Source: Syngnathus acus (lineage: Eukaryota > Chordata > Actinopteri > Syngnathiformes > Syngnathidae). From it: a stretch of 64,000 nucleotides of DNA. The position numbers and the translations under genes were made by a program. The notes under the pieces are model-generated. The model did no database searches, was not told the DNA's origin, and was given only the letters and a program-made list of their open reading frames with translations. The stretch spans positions 4,878,476 through 4,942,475 of the forward strand of contig NC_051089.1 of assembly GCF_901709675.1 (NCBI RefSeq), given 5' to 3'. Shown here in pieces: positions 1-11,190 of the stretch (positions are counted from its first letter, which is position 1; every line of letters begins with the position of its first letter).

Positions 1-843
1 TTCCACCATCATACTTTTGTCCTTATAATTTTGTCTTCAAATGTTTGTAATGTGTCTAAACTATGTGTTTGCTTAATGTTTAAGGTGTGAAACTACGTAT
101 AAAAAACTCATGTCGTCTCTTTACATACATTTTCGTGATAAACAGGTGTTCACTGTCATTACAAATTCTGACTTTTTGCGCAAGATAGATATAGAAGCAT
201 TCTTTCAGATACAGCACCTCAATCATTTTCTTGATGTCTCCTTGGCGGACTTCTTAAAAAATAAACAGCCAAGTTTGGCTTCCTACATCCCAATACCGTT
301 TATTTGGCAACACCTATTTCCATTCAGGCTTCTTGTCATAGAGCGTTTGGCCAGCTGTTGTGCAGTCACTGTGTCGTGACAATGGTGGGGGTTAGCTGGG
401 GCATCCAAGACGGCGAAAACCATTCTCCTCTGCCTAACAATGGCCACGTGTATTAGAATTGAATGTGGGCTTTTGGATATCCGTTCAGATTTAAAAATCA
501 TTGCTCGGCATATCCGTCGGGACTCCCTCCCACACCCCACCAACCTTAGCCTATATGTCACTCTGATTTGTATCTCAGCGCTAACATTAACAAGGTGGCC
601 ATCACGAAAAGCGCTATTACCTTACTTTATGAACAATACGTATATCCTGCACCTGTACTTTCATGACTCCATTTTTTTTTTTTTTGGTAGAGACGTCCCC
701 AACTAGACCCCCATCTGACAAACATTTGGCCGACCGTGCCAGACGTCTCGTGGTGCACTCTGTCGAGTTCACCGCACAGAAAAGACGACGTCTAAATCAG
801 CCAGCAACCCAAAAGACCTTCCATAAATTCTCCAAATGGGCTC
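1..843. other. Non-coding stretch, no recognisable feature
   Basis: This stretch is AT-leaning with a T14 run at 672-685. An 89-codon frame at 110-379 has no recognisable domain and no splice-like borders. I see no promoter, RNA gene or transposon end here. Confidence 0.5.
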
Positions 844-870
844 GGGCGGGAGGGGGCGGTAGTTGCGGGG
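844..870 (+). other. G-quadruplex-capable G-tract cluster
   Basis: Four G-tracts of at least three bases occur in 27 bp: GGG, GGG, GGGGG and GGGG, with loops of 1, 1 and 10 bases. The long third loop makes this a moderate G4 motif. Folding is inferred, not observed. Confidence 0.45.
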
Positions 871-1640
871 TGTTGAGGGACGTAAAGCACACCTGCAAGA
901 CTTATGTAAGTCTTATTAAACCATAAATTGCTAACACCTCGCCCTTCGCTTTGGAGCGGGGAATAAATCTGTGCGAGGTGGCTGAGGAGAAAGAGAGAGT
1001 GAAAAGGGAAGATAAAGGTAGCCAGACTGAGGATACTAAAGGCCTCACGTTCAAGCACTGCTGTTGGACGACAGGGTGGGCAATGTCGAGCCTCTGGGCC
1101 TACTCTAAAATGTGGGGTGCTGTGGAAAAAAAATATAGAAACAGGATAAAAGTTCAGGCCACAACTCACATTGACAAGAGAAAAGTGTGAGCAACACCAG
1201 GCACATTTGTAGGAAATCAAGAGTTCCTGAGCTCCAGAGTCCCGGTGAGTTCCCAACACGCCCACGCTCTCCTCCCCACCGGGTTGCGGGTCCTTGAATT
1301 AAACATCAAAGCGCACAGGAGCACCAGGGCCCAAGTGCCATAAATAACAGCGCGCCCGGGGAGGGGAAGGGAGGATGTTCGGATGGGAAGCACGCAGGTC
1401 GCCCAATCGCTCCACAAACTGTGTCAAAGCAAATTTATCTGTTCACAAAATGGGCCACGTTGTGTGCGGTTATCGATTTGCCCGGGCCATCTGTCTTCTC
1501 GGAATATCAGCCAGCAGGTTCTGGCATGGCTCGATCTTGTTCTCTGGAAGGCCACTTCAGGTGGCGCAAAGGCTGAGATGGCTAGATGGGGTGGATTTCA
1601 CTCGACATACCAAAACTTGCTAATTGGGGCTGTATAATAT
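871..1640. other. Weak CNE candidate
   Basis: This block is richer in GC than its flanks and carries no repeats. It contains CATCAAAG, a TCF/LEF-type site, near 1306, and an ATAAATAA stretch near 1340 just before a CpG-rich patch. A 157-codon minus-strand frame covers 792-1265 but has no domain I know. Confidence 0.25.
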
Positions 1641-2469
1641 ACGTCTATGTAAAATATGCATGTACAGAAATAATTTTCCTCAAATATACGTGGACTTTTG
1701 TTAACACCACAAATAGCAGGATTCTACTGCATAGTTTTAAGTTGTAATATCTCCATCTACCACTCAATAATATTAAGACTTGGTGTGAGTTGGTTTGTAT
1801 GAAAAAAATGATTTGAGCAGCAAATAAGTTGTTAAGTTGTCCATTTATGGTCTAACGGATATTTTTCAAAAGGCAATTTTCATCTTCTATTAAATCAAGA
1901 AGCATGTTTCTGGGATGTCGGAGTATTTTTTCCACCACCATTTTGGTGGATCAAATTATCTCTGATGGAATTTCAAGTCACTCGCGAATGAGATACTGCC
2001 CGAATGAACTCTCCAGCCTGATGTCAGCAGACGACAGCGGAGCCGCTCTTTGGGTGAAAATGTCTGCCGAGTGCCGAGATGATGATAAACATCTCATTTG
2101 TCGCCGACACCTGTGCGCACAAGTCGAGGCCCGCCCTCCATCATCAGTTACACGTCCTCCAATTCGCAGTGTACCTCCACGTTGAGGAGCAGGCCTTCAA
2201 ACATGAGGCCCACAGCTGCTGCTGTGTATTTTTGTCAGGCAGGCGCACACAAACACAAACGTGCGCTGGCTGGCTGGCATGTTTGTGGAGGGCACACGTT
2301 ACTGGGTAAATCATCACAGCCATGGCAAACTGTTTTTCCCTCCATTTTATGAGGGAATGTAGCTTAGTTGTTATATTTGAAGTCTGCGCTTTGTATGCAG
2401 ACTTTGCTTATTAGGACAGATTGAGGATGTTTGCTCCTGGTGTCTGCGCTCCTCCCATGCCCGTGCAGG
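1641..2469. other. AT-rich spacer
   Basis: No gene-like signal is seen. A 15-bp hairpin, CCACCA-TTT-TGGTGG, lies near 1935-1949. The rest is ordinary AT-rich sequence, turning GC-richer from about 2000. Confidence 0.4.
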
Positions 2470-2491
2470 ACACACACAAACACACACACAC
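2470..2491 (+). repeat. (CA)n microsatellite, interrupted
   Basis: This is a dinucleotide CA tract broken once by an extra AA. Confidence 0.85.
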
Positions 2492-2660
2492 TTTGGAGTT
2501 TGGAGATGGCTCTTTTGTACTTTTCATCAGAGGAATAAGGGAGCGTGTGTAAGTCTCAGGGGGTAAATACAGATGAACAGCAACAGCAGGGGAGTAGAGA
2601 CTTGAATTTGAAGGGTAGAAGAAGGTTACTGTATTTCAGCACACAGCAGCCGAGGGCGGT

Positions 2661-2681
2661 TTTTATTATTATTATTATTTT
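2661..2681 (+). repeat. (ATT)n microsatellite
   Basis: An ATT trinucleotide tract with T-rich ends. It sits immediately before the first copy of the 27-bp duplication at 2687. Confidence 0.8.
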
Positions 2682-2686
2682 TTTCA

Positions 2687-2836
2687 ACTCAACTCCAGAT
2701 GGGGGAGGCGTCTGTTTGGGGTGAGGGTCTTTTAAGAGAGGAGGCCTTTATTTGTACAAACACATTTTTTGTTATATTTCGGGATATAATGGCTGGGGGG
2801 TGTTAATTCACTCAACTGCAGATGGGGGAGGCATCT
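2687..2836 (+). repeat. 27-bp direct duplication, two copies 123 bp apart
   Basis: Copy one is at 2687-2713 and copy two at 2810-2836. They match at 25 of 27 positions, and both contain the core CAGATGGGGGAGGC. The intervening 96 bp is not repeated. This may be a local segmental copy or two ends of a decayed element; I see no further homology outside the 27 bp. Confidence 0.8.
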
Positions 2837-2839
2837 CCA

Positions 2840-3390
2840 AGGTGAGAGGCGACTATTAGTTTTTTGTATGCTGCTTTTGAAAAAGTACTGAACAATAATT
2901 TGGTTTTAATGTAAAAAATGAAGCATTTTTTAGAAATGAGATTTTCTCAAATGGTTCACTTGTCACTATGTGTTGCTGATATAGATAGGGGAAGAAAACA
3001 CATTATTTGTAAAAATAAAAAATGCTTTTGAAGCAATTAAGTGAAACCTAATTGATCTAGTTACATACGTGTTAGACTTTTTTTTTATTCTTGCTATATT
3101 TTGACAAACTATCATGAAACATGTTTGACCCCAGAAAACTGTTCCAAATTGTATTAAAAAAAACAACTAATCCATTCTATGTCTCCTTTAGTACATTTTA
3201 AAAAGGTGATAATTTCACTGTGACTGACCTGACCTTCTCTGTGTCACCCTGACTAAATATTGGTCCGGTCACATCTGGTGTTTTATGTTCGAGCCAAACT
3301 GAAATGTCCTAACTTCCACGCCAACAAAATAGGTGTGAAAAGTACACTATTCCCATTTTTTTCCCCCTTTTAAAGTTTGCACATGTTCAG
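2840..3390. other. AT-rich spacer
   Basis: The sequence is rich in A and T runs. A small minus-strand frame at 2966-3166 is compositionally unlike protein. No feature is supported. Confidence 0.45.
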
Positions 3391-3394
3391 CTCA

Positions 3395-3625
3395 AATGGC
3401 CAAAACATGTCCAATGAAGACACTCATCGAGATATTAAGCAACATGATGGAATAACGTCCTCATATGTCTAATTTCTTAGGAGATAATGAGATTTGGGCA
3501 CTGTCGCCTTTGTTTGTTTAATGTGACGTTAAATGGCCGCGCTGATCGGACTTCCCGCCGCTATCTCTTACATTTGTCTCATCAGGACTGATGAGAGCTC
3601 TCCATCTTCACTATGAATGGAAGAA
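3395..3625. other. CNE candidate
   Basis: The block holds a forkhead-type TGTTTGTTTA at 3511-3520 next to a CRE-like TGACGTTA at 3524-3531. A CpG-retaining segment follows. No repeat or microsatellite interrupts it. Confidence 0.3.
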
Positions 3626-3779
3626 ATGGAGGAAGGGGGGCATGGAGAATAATGATGATGACACACATTTTTTTCTCTTTTTGCTCCAGCCCCAATTACC
3701 CACTAATGCGCAATAGAAGCAGAAAAAAGGGACAACCGTGATGTGCAAAGGAAATATCATTCCTTTTTTTCCATTGTTT

Positions 3780-4175
3780 TGATGGAGATGACCATGTTCC
3801 GTCCCAAACACCTGCGCTACACCTTGACCCGTTTGCCCAAATGAACGCAATTAATGACAATTACCCCCGCAGGTGTCACAACAACGACATGTACTGATGG
3901 TGACCTATCCGGAGGCTGCACGTGCTTGTCTTCCGAGTCAATGCGAAATGATAACAGCTGGAACGCCGAGAGCCGATTGTGTACCAGAGTAATCTATTTG
4001 TGTTTACCTCACTAACCAGTCCTCACAAATCAGAATGGATTGACTTGGCCCGTTTCCTCTGGGATAGAGGCTGCTGGGGTGCTTTGAGCCATTAATGTGA
4101 ATTTGCTCTAGAAATTGTTTCAGTGACAAGGCTTAGATGTTATTTGCGCACAGGTGAGAACACAACAAGGTTACT
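3780..4175. other. CNE candidate with homeodomain and E-box sites
   Basis: AATTAATGACAATTAC at 3849-3864 gives two homeodomain cores. A CAGGTG E-box follows within 6 bp at 3870-3875. A further ATTAATG site lies near 4091. The block is free of simple repeats. Confidence 0.35.
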
Positions 4176-5029
4176 GAGGAATACGGCGTCAATCCTAAAG
4201 GACATTTCAAGTCCTATTTAGTTGCCTTTAAAAGTCACAGCTGTTTATTTTGTCTACACAAGTTGATCAATAATAAATGTTTGGCCCTCATGTTGTTTTG
4301 TGGAGCTGAACAAAATCAATTTAGTCGGGAAAATATTTTAATTTTTTTATAAAACATTTAAAAATTAAATTATAAAAATTAAATATAAATATTTTATTTA
4401 ACATTCTAATGAACATTACATATTTTTTAAAGAAATTGCAACATGTCAGGAATTAAATACATTAAATTAAATTGCTAATATGTCTTGTTGCGACTGATAT
4501 TTTCAATGCAAGTGTGTTTTTTGCAGTTTCTCACAATGTGATTTTGAAACAGAAAACAGACCAACCCAGAAACAGCTAGGCTTAGCTGAGCTATTCGGGG
4601 GGAATCCAAAATCCAGAGTCTCTTTGCAAATATTCTCCATGTTCAGGCCAAAGCTGCTTGTTTTCATCCGTTTCCGCAGCCACGTTCCTGCTTCGCTTGA
4701 AATGTTGCCGGTTGGGTCCACTCAATCTTTGCCAAGCACCCACCGTGTCAGCTCGAAGATTGACAAAATAGATTCGTCCAATTACACCTCATCCTTTTCA
4801 TCATTCTATGCAGAAAGACTGTTAACATTTCAAATAAACAGCGATCGTTTGTTAGCAATCCAGTGAAATTCTCCAGCTCACGGATAGAAATGCAAATTGT
4901 AAGCGACCGTGCGTGTGTTCAGTTAATCGTAACCTTCTCGTACGGCCAGATTTCCCAGTGCTGAATGACATTTTTCAGGTGCGGCAGTCAACTTTAACCC
5001 TCTTCCTCCTGTGAGGCCATCCCTTTCCC
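4176..5029. other. AT-rich spacer with one POU octamer
   Basis: 4320-4480 is almost pure A/T with long T and A runs. A perfect octamer ATGCAAAT is at 4890-4897. Small frames at 4503-4866 on both strands have no recognisable product. Confidence 0.4.
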
Positions 5030-5720
5030 CGGGTGCCTGCATTAGCATAAAAGCATTAAAATGTGAATAGGAATTAATTTGGACTTTCCCCTCCATAGGA
5101 ATTAATGGAAGTTTGTTCTGCCCGTACCCCTCAGACGCCTGCCGCTCCTCCACAGTCCATAAATATTAATATTAATACGGCGTCGCATTTAAAGGCAGCG
5201 CTTGGCTGCCGCCATATACAGAATATTATTCGAGATCACGATACGTTTCTCATGAGAAGTACAGCTGAGTGAATGCATTACCGTGCCGTTGTGATCTGTA
5301 AAATCCAATCTTCATACGGCACAAAAAGTTATTTTCAGAGAGACGGAAGATTAGCACCACCGAATGGCTGCTGTCTAAAGCCATTAAGCAGCTGGGGACT
5401 TTTTTTTCTTCCTTCTGTTCCTTGAAAGAGGAGAGCCCACATCTTGAGCTCCATCGCAGTCACACCGCTGTAGCGCTATTATCATGCCCGAGTAGATCAT
5501 CTCGGCAGATAACGATTATCTTAGAGCGGCGCTCCAGTCCACTCGGCCGCATAATACCCACCGCGAAAAAGTTTTTGACGCTCGTTCAAATCACTGTCGT
5601 CACTTTCTCCTGTCTGCTCGCGAGGGGCCTTTGTCACGTCGCCGCGTGCCCTCGTGTGTTTTATCGTACGCTATCTATGACATTGCGGGGATTTGAAAGC
5701 CGGGCCTCGTAAACCTGGAT
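5030..5720. other. Strong-looking CNE candidate
   Basis: Two parts are visible. 5040-5350 contains AATTAATT, AATTAATGG and a TATTAATATTAATA stretch near 5164 running into CpG-bearing sequence. 5380-5700 is CpG-dense with a mirror-like ACGATTATCTTAG segment. A 96-codon frame at 5422-5712 shows no domain, so a regulatory reading is preferred over a coding one. Confidence 0.4.
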
Positions 5721-6860
5721 AAGAACTTGTATTCAACTCCAATTCACTTGAAAGCGAGTCTGTATACGATTTTATATACGTACTTATTAAGGTCGAATAC
5801 CAGGATTCTTTTTGTGTAGTGCGCCGACTGTAGCGGGATTTTGAAACCAACCAAACCAAACCAATACGTGATTGTCTGCTACATTATAACACTTACATAC
5901 TGTGGCGATCAAATTCGACGGCAATACAAATACCTCAAATGCCATCCTTTCGCTCTGAAATTAGTGATGGTTTTCTAAAGTGGACAATGTCATTCTTTTG
6001 AACAGATTGTGTTAATCAAAACTCAACATTGACTCATGGCTTTTTTATTTATTACAAATTTTATTTAAATACTTATAACAAATGAATATTTATAGAAATA
6101 TTTGTAACTCAATAAATAACATTATTTATTTATTTATTTATTTACTGTAGGTTAAATCAAGTATTATTTTCGTAATGGTGAGCACCCCGAAACTGTTAAA
6201 AGTCCATTGCTGTATTTTGTATGGAACAGTGGTAACAATATTCAAGAGGGAGGTTGTAAAAGTTCTTGCAAGAAATACTATATGCACTTGTTAGTCTTTG
6301 AGAATAAAATGAACGTAAATGTGCAATTATAAGACTTGAGCTTCTTCTAATGTTGCGCACCCCTTGGATCACACCCCCCAGGATTTTTATAGTACGCATT
6401 GAAGTTTCGAAAGTCAATCTCAATTCGTGATGAGTTGGGGTGGGTCAATCACTTCAGCAGGTCCTCCCATCGAAGAGGCGTCGCTCTTGACAGGTGATAG
6501 CAGCTGCTGGGGGAGCACGTTCCTCAAGGTTGCTTACACAGAAGGAGTGAGAAGACGAACGGCTGCCACACTCTGGCAACGGCCCGTGCCTTTAATCTCG
6601 TTTCGGCCATCTTTACCCTTCACACGGTAAACTGAATACGCTGTGAGCCTTGGGAAGTATTGCGAGAGTGTACGACGTAAGAGCAATGACAAACAATGCA
6701 ATACGCAAAAGGTGTCCTGAGGGGGATTGTTTGGTGGGGATGAGCTACAAGCTAATTTTAAGTCAATAACGTGAGCAATAATCATATTTTAAAGATGAAA
6801 CAAGAAAAATCTTTAACATTTTTCCTCCTGAAAATGGCTGAATATCCCTTACAGAATGTT
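5721..6860. other. Mostly AT-rich spacer
   Basis: It includes a TTTA microsatellite, listed separately. From about 6430 to 6770 it is more GC-balanced, with short frames on both strands and no recognisable protein. Confidence 0.4.
6121..6144 (+). repeat. (TTTA)n microsatellite
   Basis: About six uninterrupted tetranucleotide units within an AT-rich stretch. Confidence 0.85.
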
Positions 6861-6869
6861 TGTCGCTCA

Positions 6870-7250
6870 TCAAGCCCCCCCCCTTTTCCCACAATTCCCA
6901 TAAACGCTCATAATTGCGGCATTAAACTTGAGTTTATTATTTTCCTCCAGGTGCAGGTGTGCAGCCGATATGAGAGCCCAGGTTGCATTTACATACAAAT
7001 TGAAGTTTTTTTTTTTCCCCTCCCCAACCTTCTTCTATTAATCAGGCAGGCAGCAGGAATCAAACGGCAACACTCCATCAGGCCCTTTAAATACATTTGG
7101 TGACATTTTTACCTGGCATTAGCATGATAGGGCAAGCAGAGTATAATGTAGCAATGATTGCTTTTCCATTGAAAGCACAAACTATTTCATTTTTCCTGTC
7201 ATCTCAAATAAGTGTTAAAGAGGCTTTGGGAGGCTATTGTGCAAACGCCG
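6870..7250. other. CNE candidate with tandem CAGGTG boxes
   Basis: CAGGTG occurs twice back to back at 6948-6953 and 6954-6959, an arrangement suited to a paired zinc-finger repressor such as ZEB or Snail. CATAATTGC and TTCTATTAATCAG supply homeodomain cores. A T-rich run at 7007-7016 divides the block. Confidence 0.35.
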
Positions 7251-7259
7251 TATGCTGGG

Positions 7260-7668
7260 GGACTCGGGACCACTGATGGCCATATTAAATAACCATTAGC
7301 GCCTGAGCTTAGATCATTGTGGCGTCCGCCTCCTCTGAATTCACTCGCAATGAGGAAGGCCGAGCCGTGCCAGCTTCCATAGAAACGCTCCGGCCCCGGC
7401 TCCATTTTTCCTCCAACTAAACGCATTACAACGGTAATTTTGTGACTGTTAAGATAACTAGCGTTAACAAGCACTTAATTAAAATGTACAATAAATAGCC
7501 GTCTGCAGCCTTATCTCTCCTCCAGAGCCGCGCGGGTAGGAGGCTCCAATGCTCAGGCCGGCTGTTCCCCAGCTCGTTTGCAGATTAATTGCTTTTCTGT
7601 CTGGCAGAGACTCGCCTGCGCCGCAGCCAGATCGTAAATAGCCAGATAGGGAGTTGATCAATCAGGAC
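7260..7668. other. Strong-looking CNE candidate
   Basis: CpG-bearing, repeat-free sequence with CACTTAATTAAAATG near 7471 and GCAGATTAATTGC near 7578. There is also a paired AATAGCC motif near 7494 and 7637. It ends at a (CT)n tract at 7669-7682. Frames on the minus strand here overlap one another and resemble no known protein. Confidence 0.42.
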
Positions 7669-7799
7669 TCTCTCTCTCTCTCGCCCGTTTGTGTCTGTGT
7701 ATATTTCCCAACAGTGGTAAATACGCATCCGCTAGCTTCCGTAATGCGGCCAAAGCTCGGTTTGTCAAGATAAAGACGGGCTGGGGCTCGCAGGTTCGA

Positions 7800-8120
7800 A
7801 TCCTTGGACTGCATCCCATTAACAAGCCAGTGTGAGCATTTGACTAAATGTTCTAAATTACATTTCAATTTATTGAATCATTGTGGAGACGATGGAGTCA
7901 AACACCTGCAGCGCCGGCTCACCGGTATTGACGAAAGAAGAGGAAAGAGACCAACTTTATCCAAGAGAAGATTAAGATTAAGCCAAGTGGCCACTGCGGA
8001 GGTGTAATAGTTTCCCAATTGATTAATTGGTATTGATGGGAGTGAGATACACGAGGAGTTGTCTCACATTGGGAAGTGTCAATCAACCACGATGTAGCCT
8101 CAATAACCTTACACCGCAAT
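7800..8120. other. CNE candidate with long-range inverted repeat
   Basis: 7800-8000 is compact and repeat-free. At 8012-8074 TTCCCAAT faces ATTGGGAA across about 50 bp, and the left arm contains the near-palindrome CCAATTGATTAATTGG. GGTGTAAT near 8000 also faces TTACACC near 8109. A folded structure or clustered sites are both possible. Confidence 0.35.
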
Positions 8121-8864
8121 GTGTTCCATTTTTGACACAATAGATTTTTAAATTTTATGCTTCTTCAAATTAGGTCATTCCGTGAATGGAGAGATGACTT
8201 GCTTGTCTTCTAAAAAAAAAATGACCCGGGGGGGGCAAAGGTTGACGAAACAAAGCGGTGCACTTATTTAAAAAATAGAATAAAAAAAAATAAAATAAGA
8301 GTGAGGAAGACTTGTCTCGCATTGAATTATGAGCCCTGACTATGCAAACAGGATGTGACACAGAGGACACACGAGGCTCTTCCAGCACCGGGGTCTTCCC
8401 ACTCATGGGCTTCTGTGGGGGAGATTTATCATCTGGAGGTTAAATGTATGACTTCAGTGAAGGAGGAGGAGGGGGGTGAGGACAGGGAGCTACAAAAGTT
8501 TGTTTTCTTGTCTTTCGTGTGGAAGAACACGGCGCATGCAGCTTGCTTTACCTTCGGGCCGACCTCCGGAAAGCAACAAGGGAGCGAGCTGCAGCCACAT
8601 GTCTGACGAGTAATGTGATCCCAGAGGCTTTGACCGCTCTTAACTTTTATTACTGTAAATACTCACACTGCCCCTGGCTGCTTTTATGTGCGCCTTGTGT
8701 TTGATTAACCCACGCTATACACTCGAAGCCCATTTGTACGCACCCGCCGCACAATTAAAGAGGTGGGTGGGGGGCCATGAAATGTGTCGCTATAAAACCT
8801 GCGCAGACGGACAAATAAATATGGTGTCACGTCAGGTTATGTCAACATAAATTCAGTGTTGTTT
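8121..8864. other. Mixed spacer
   Basis: Low-complexity A runs and a G7 run lie at 8215-8300. 8320-8760 is better balanced, with small frames but no domain. A TATAAAA at 8791-8797 lies in CpG-bearing sequence, but nothing downstream supports transcription. Confidence 0.35.
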
Positions 8865-9250
8865 TTGGCAGCCATTTTAGTTTTAATTGTTTTGAATAAA
8901 AATGCCCATTAGTTTTAGTCATTTAGTCATTGTACTAGTTTTGGTCAGTGACAACCCAGAAAGGTTTTAGTCAGGCTTTTATCACATATAGTTTTTATAC
9001 TACCGTAATTTTCGGACTATAAGTCGCACCGGAGTATAAGTCGCAGCAGCCATAAAATGCCTAAAAAAGTGAAAAAAACCATATATATGTATATAAATCG
9101 CTCCTGAGTATAAGTCGCACCCCCACCCAAACTATGAAAAAAAACCGCGACTTATAGTCCGAAAATTACGGTAATATTACTAAGCGATAATTTATAATGT
9201 AAAAATGGACAAATTACTACTAAGTTGAGAAAATATAACGGTATTAACTC
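8865..9250. mobile_element. Possible decayed DNA-transposon relic hosting a MITE
   Basis: 8880-8990 repeats TTTTAGTCA-type units several times, for example TAGTTTTAGTCATTTAGTC, in a style seen in an old fish hAT family rich in TTTTAGTC. The intact MITE at 9003-9171 interrupts it. Ends and target duplication could not be found, so the family assignment is tentative. Confidence 0.3.
9003..9171. mobile_element. MITE with 25-bp perfect terminal inverted repeats
   Basis: The left end 9003-9027 begins CCGTAATTTTCGGAC and is the exact reverse complement of the right end 9147-9171. TA dinucleotides flank both sides (9001-9002 and 9172-9173), as expected for Tc1/mariner-type insertion. The interior repeats AGTATAAGTCGCAC twice. 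At 169 bp it has no coding capacity and would depend on a transposase supplied elsewhere. The perfect ends suggest a fairly recent copy; a diverged relative is at 37776. Confidence 0.9.
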
Positions 9251-9259
9251 TCAAACGTG

Positions 9260-9840
9260 CACAATAGTTTGATAATAATCACAAAACTAGCACCCACCGT
9301 GTAAATATATATTTTTAAATCTTTCTTTCTGAGCAAAGGCCAAAATTTAAAAAGTAACCCTGCTTGTTCACTCAAACTAATATGACAACACATTCTACTT
9401 GCTGCCTGGCCAAAATTTCATGCATGTTCTGCACATAACAGTAACACAAACTGTTGAATTGGCATTACCAAAACAATGCTAACTTTAGCCTACAGCTAGC
9501 TAGCAGCCCATTTGTAAGAGGAGTTATCTTTAAATCAACAGTACACCTGATTAAGATTATACGTCTGACCCTGGAATCAATTATTTCAATTTCCATTGTT
9601 TGCGATTAAGTAAACATGTCCAGAAAGACAAATACACTTTCTAAAGTCAAACGGCGGAAGAGCAACTTGGACGTTTCGTCTATCCTTCCTCCGTCATAAC
9701 TCACTGTTGGAAATTTACTACGGATGATTGTGGAAAATGCAAATACATACATCAAGCATGTAAGGCCTACGTAGGACTTCGTGGCGTTCAGTTCATAACT
9801 CACCGTCAATGGAGGCTGTCAGTATGCATGAGAGTGGCTT
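9260..9840. other. AT-rich spacer
   Basis: No exon-like or element-like signal. It contains an octamer ATGCAAAT at 9737-9744 and the palindromic run AGCTAGCTAGC near 9493. Confidence 0.4.
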
Positions 9841-10270
9841 ATGTTAACAACTGAATTAGCAGCCAGCCACATGTATCCCGGTGGTGCCCTGTTAAGGGAT
9901 CCCGCGGACACTCATGGTGGTCCGGAGGCCTGCGGGGGCTGTCTGGCAAGCAGATTAGGGCAGCGGTCGTTCGACAGCCACGCAAGCACTTATCAGGCCC
10001 ACTTTGGCCGCCGTGATTTATTATGTGAGAACATGATAAATGTATTTGTGAGCAACCCTGCGGGAGGAGGGGGGAGTTAAAAGAGGAGGGGGTGGACAGT
10101 ATGAATCTTTCAGTTTGGACCTGCCGGATGGAAGCATTCCAACAGGAGGACGGGAGCTGTGATCGTGGCGAGCGAAGCATCCTGAGTCGATCCTCTCGCT
10201 TTCCGGTCATAAATCAGACTGGAAGGAGCTCTCGCTGCCCTCTGGCCTGCGCTCCCGTCTCGCTTAACCT
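9841..10270. other. Strong-looking CNE candidate
   Basis: A GC- and CpG-rich, repeat-free block with GTTAACAAC, CAGATTAGG and GTGATTTATTATG sites. Frames of 79 codons (plus) and 123 codons (minus) overlap here but lack recognisable motifs and start or splice context. A regulatory reading is preferred. Confidence 0.4.
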
Positions 10271-10285
10271 CGCTCTTGCCTGACG

Positions 10286-10311
10286 ACATGGCCGTCTGTC
10301 TCCGGCCATGT
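10286..10311. repeat. Short perfect hairpin
   Basis: Nine-base arms ACATGGCCG and CGGCCATGT are separated by an 8-base loop. It lies at the edge of the preceding block. Confidence 0.8.
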
Positions 10312-10319
10312 TCACGCGT

Positions 10320-10744
10320 ACAAACATCTTTGTGTATGGATGTAGCATGTGTTTCTGCCTTTTGTCTTCATATAAACTGCATATTTTGACAACTTATTCT
10401 AAATGTATTTCTTACAAATAAGGAAAGTTGCCGATGCGACTGTCTCCCCCACCCCAGATATTCACGGCGGTCGATGTTTTTTTTTTTCCGCCACAACAGT
10501 CCTGCTGGGTCTGGCTGATGTATACATTCGGTGCTTGACACATTTATTAGGCCACCTGTCCGAAAAAACCATGCGGCATCATGAAGTACTTCTTCCATTT
10601 TCACTTAACCATCTTCAACGCTACTCTGAGAATATTGCAGCACATTTTCCAGTTGTGCTAACTACTGCAAAAAAAAATAAAAACCTCAGATGTTTGTTTT
10701 CCTTAGCCTTCATTTAGTGGTTCCTATAAACAGCTTTTAGTTAC
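10320..10744. other. Spacer without supported feature
   Basis: Contains T and A runs. A 104-codon plus-strand frame (10403-10717) is full of poly-K and poly-F translation of simple runs, so it is not treated as a gene. Confidence 0.4.
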
Positions 10745-11190
10745 TATATATGTAGCCTTGATTGGACCATCCTCTGCCTGCTCATTGTGCCCCCGGTGTT
10801 GTGACAGCCTGAGCAGAAACAATCAATAAGAAAAAGCAACAGTGGCCTAAGTGGGTCAACAGAGGAAGATAACTCACAGAGCGGCCACAGGAGACTTGAT
10901 GGAAAACAAAAGGCTATTGTAATAGATTTAGCTCCACACTTTCTTGTTATTGTTTGGACCTCCAAGAGGAAATGATGAACGGTTAGTTACATTTTCGGAG
11001 TGAGTCACCTGTGCTGACTGTGCGTGATTTGTGCGGTCGGCGCTCGGACATAAATCTCGCTGGCTTCTGGTGACGGTAATTTAACACGACTGTGCCTTTT
11101 TTTGCCATAAATAATTTGCCACTCATTGATTTCCAATAGTCGCGGAGAAATATACGACATCCACCTCAAGGGGCCGTAGATGTAACCGGC
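10745..11190. other. CNE candidate with SOX-type sites
   Basis: AACAAT at 10818-10823 and ATTGTT at 10949-10954 are SOX-like. GTGAGTCACCTG near 10999 overlaps AP-1-like and E-box cores. The block is free of repeats until about 11320. Confidence 0.3.

Noticed and set aside
7793-7803. GGTTCGAATCC, a perfect tRNA B box
   Set aside because: The T-arm is unpaired on its outer side, no acceptor stem can be formed and no A box lies at the right distance, so this is not a tRNA gene.
8791-8797. TATAAAA in CpG-bearing context as a promoter
   Set aside because: No transcript start, exon or frame follows; TATA words are common.
9839-10210. 123-codon minus-strand frame
   Set aside because: It overlaps a plus-strand frame, lacks motifs and sits wholly inside a CNE-like block.
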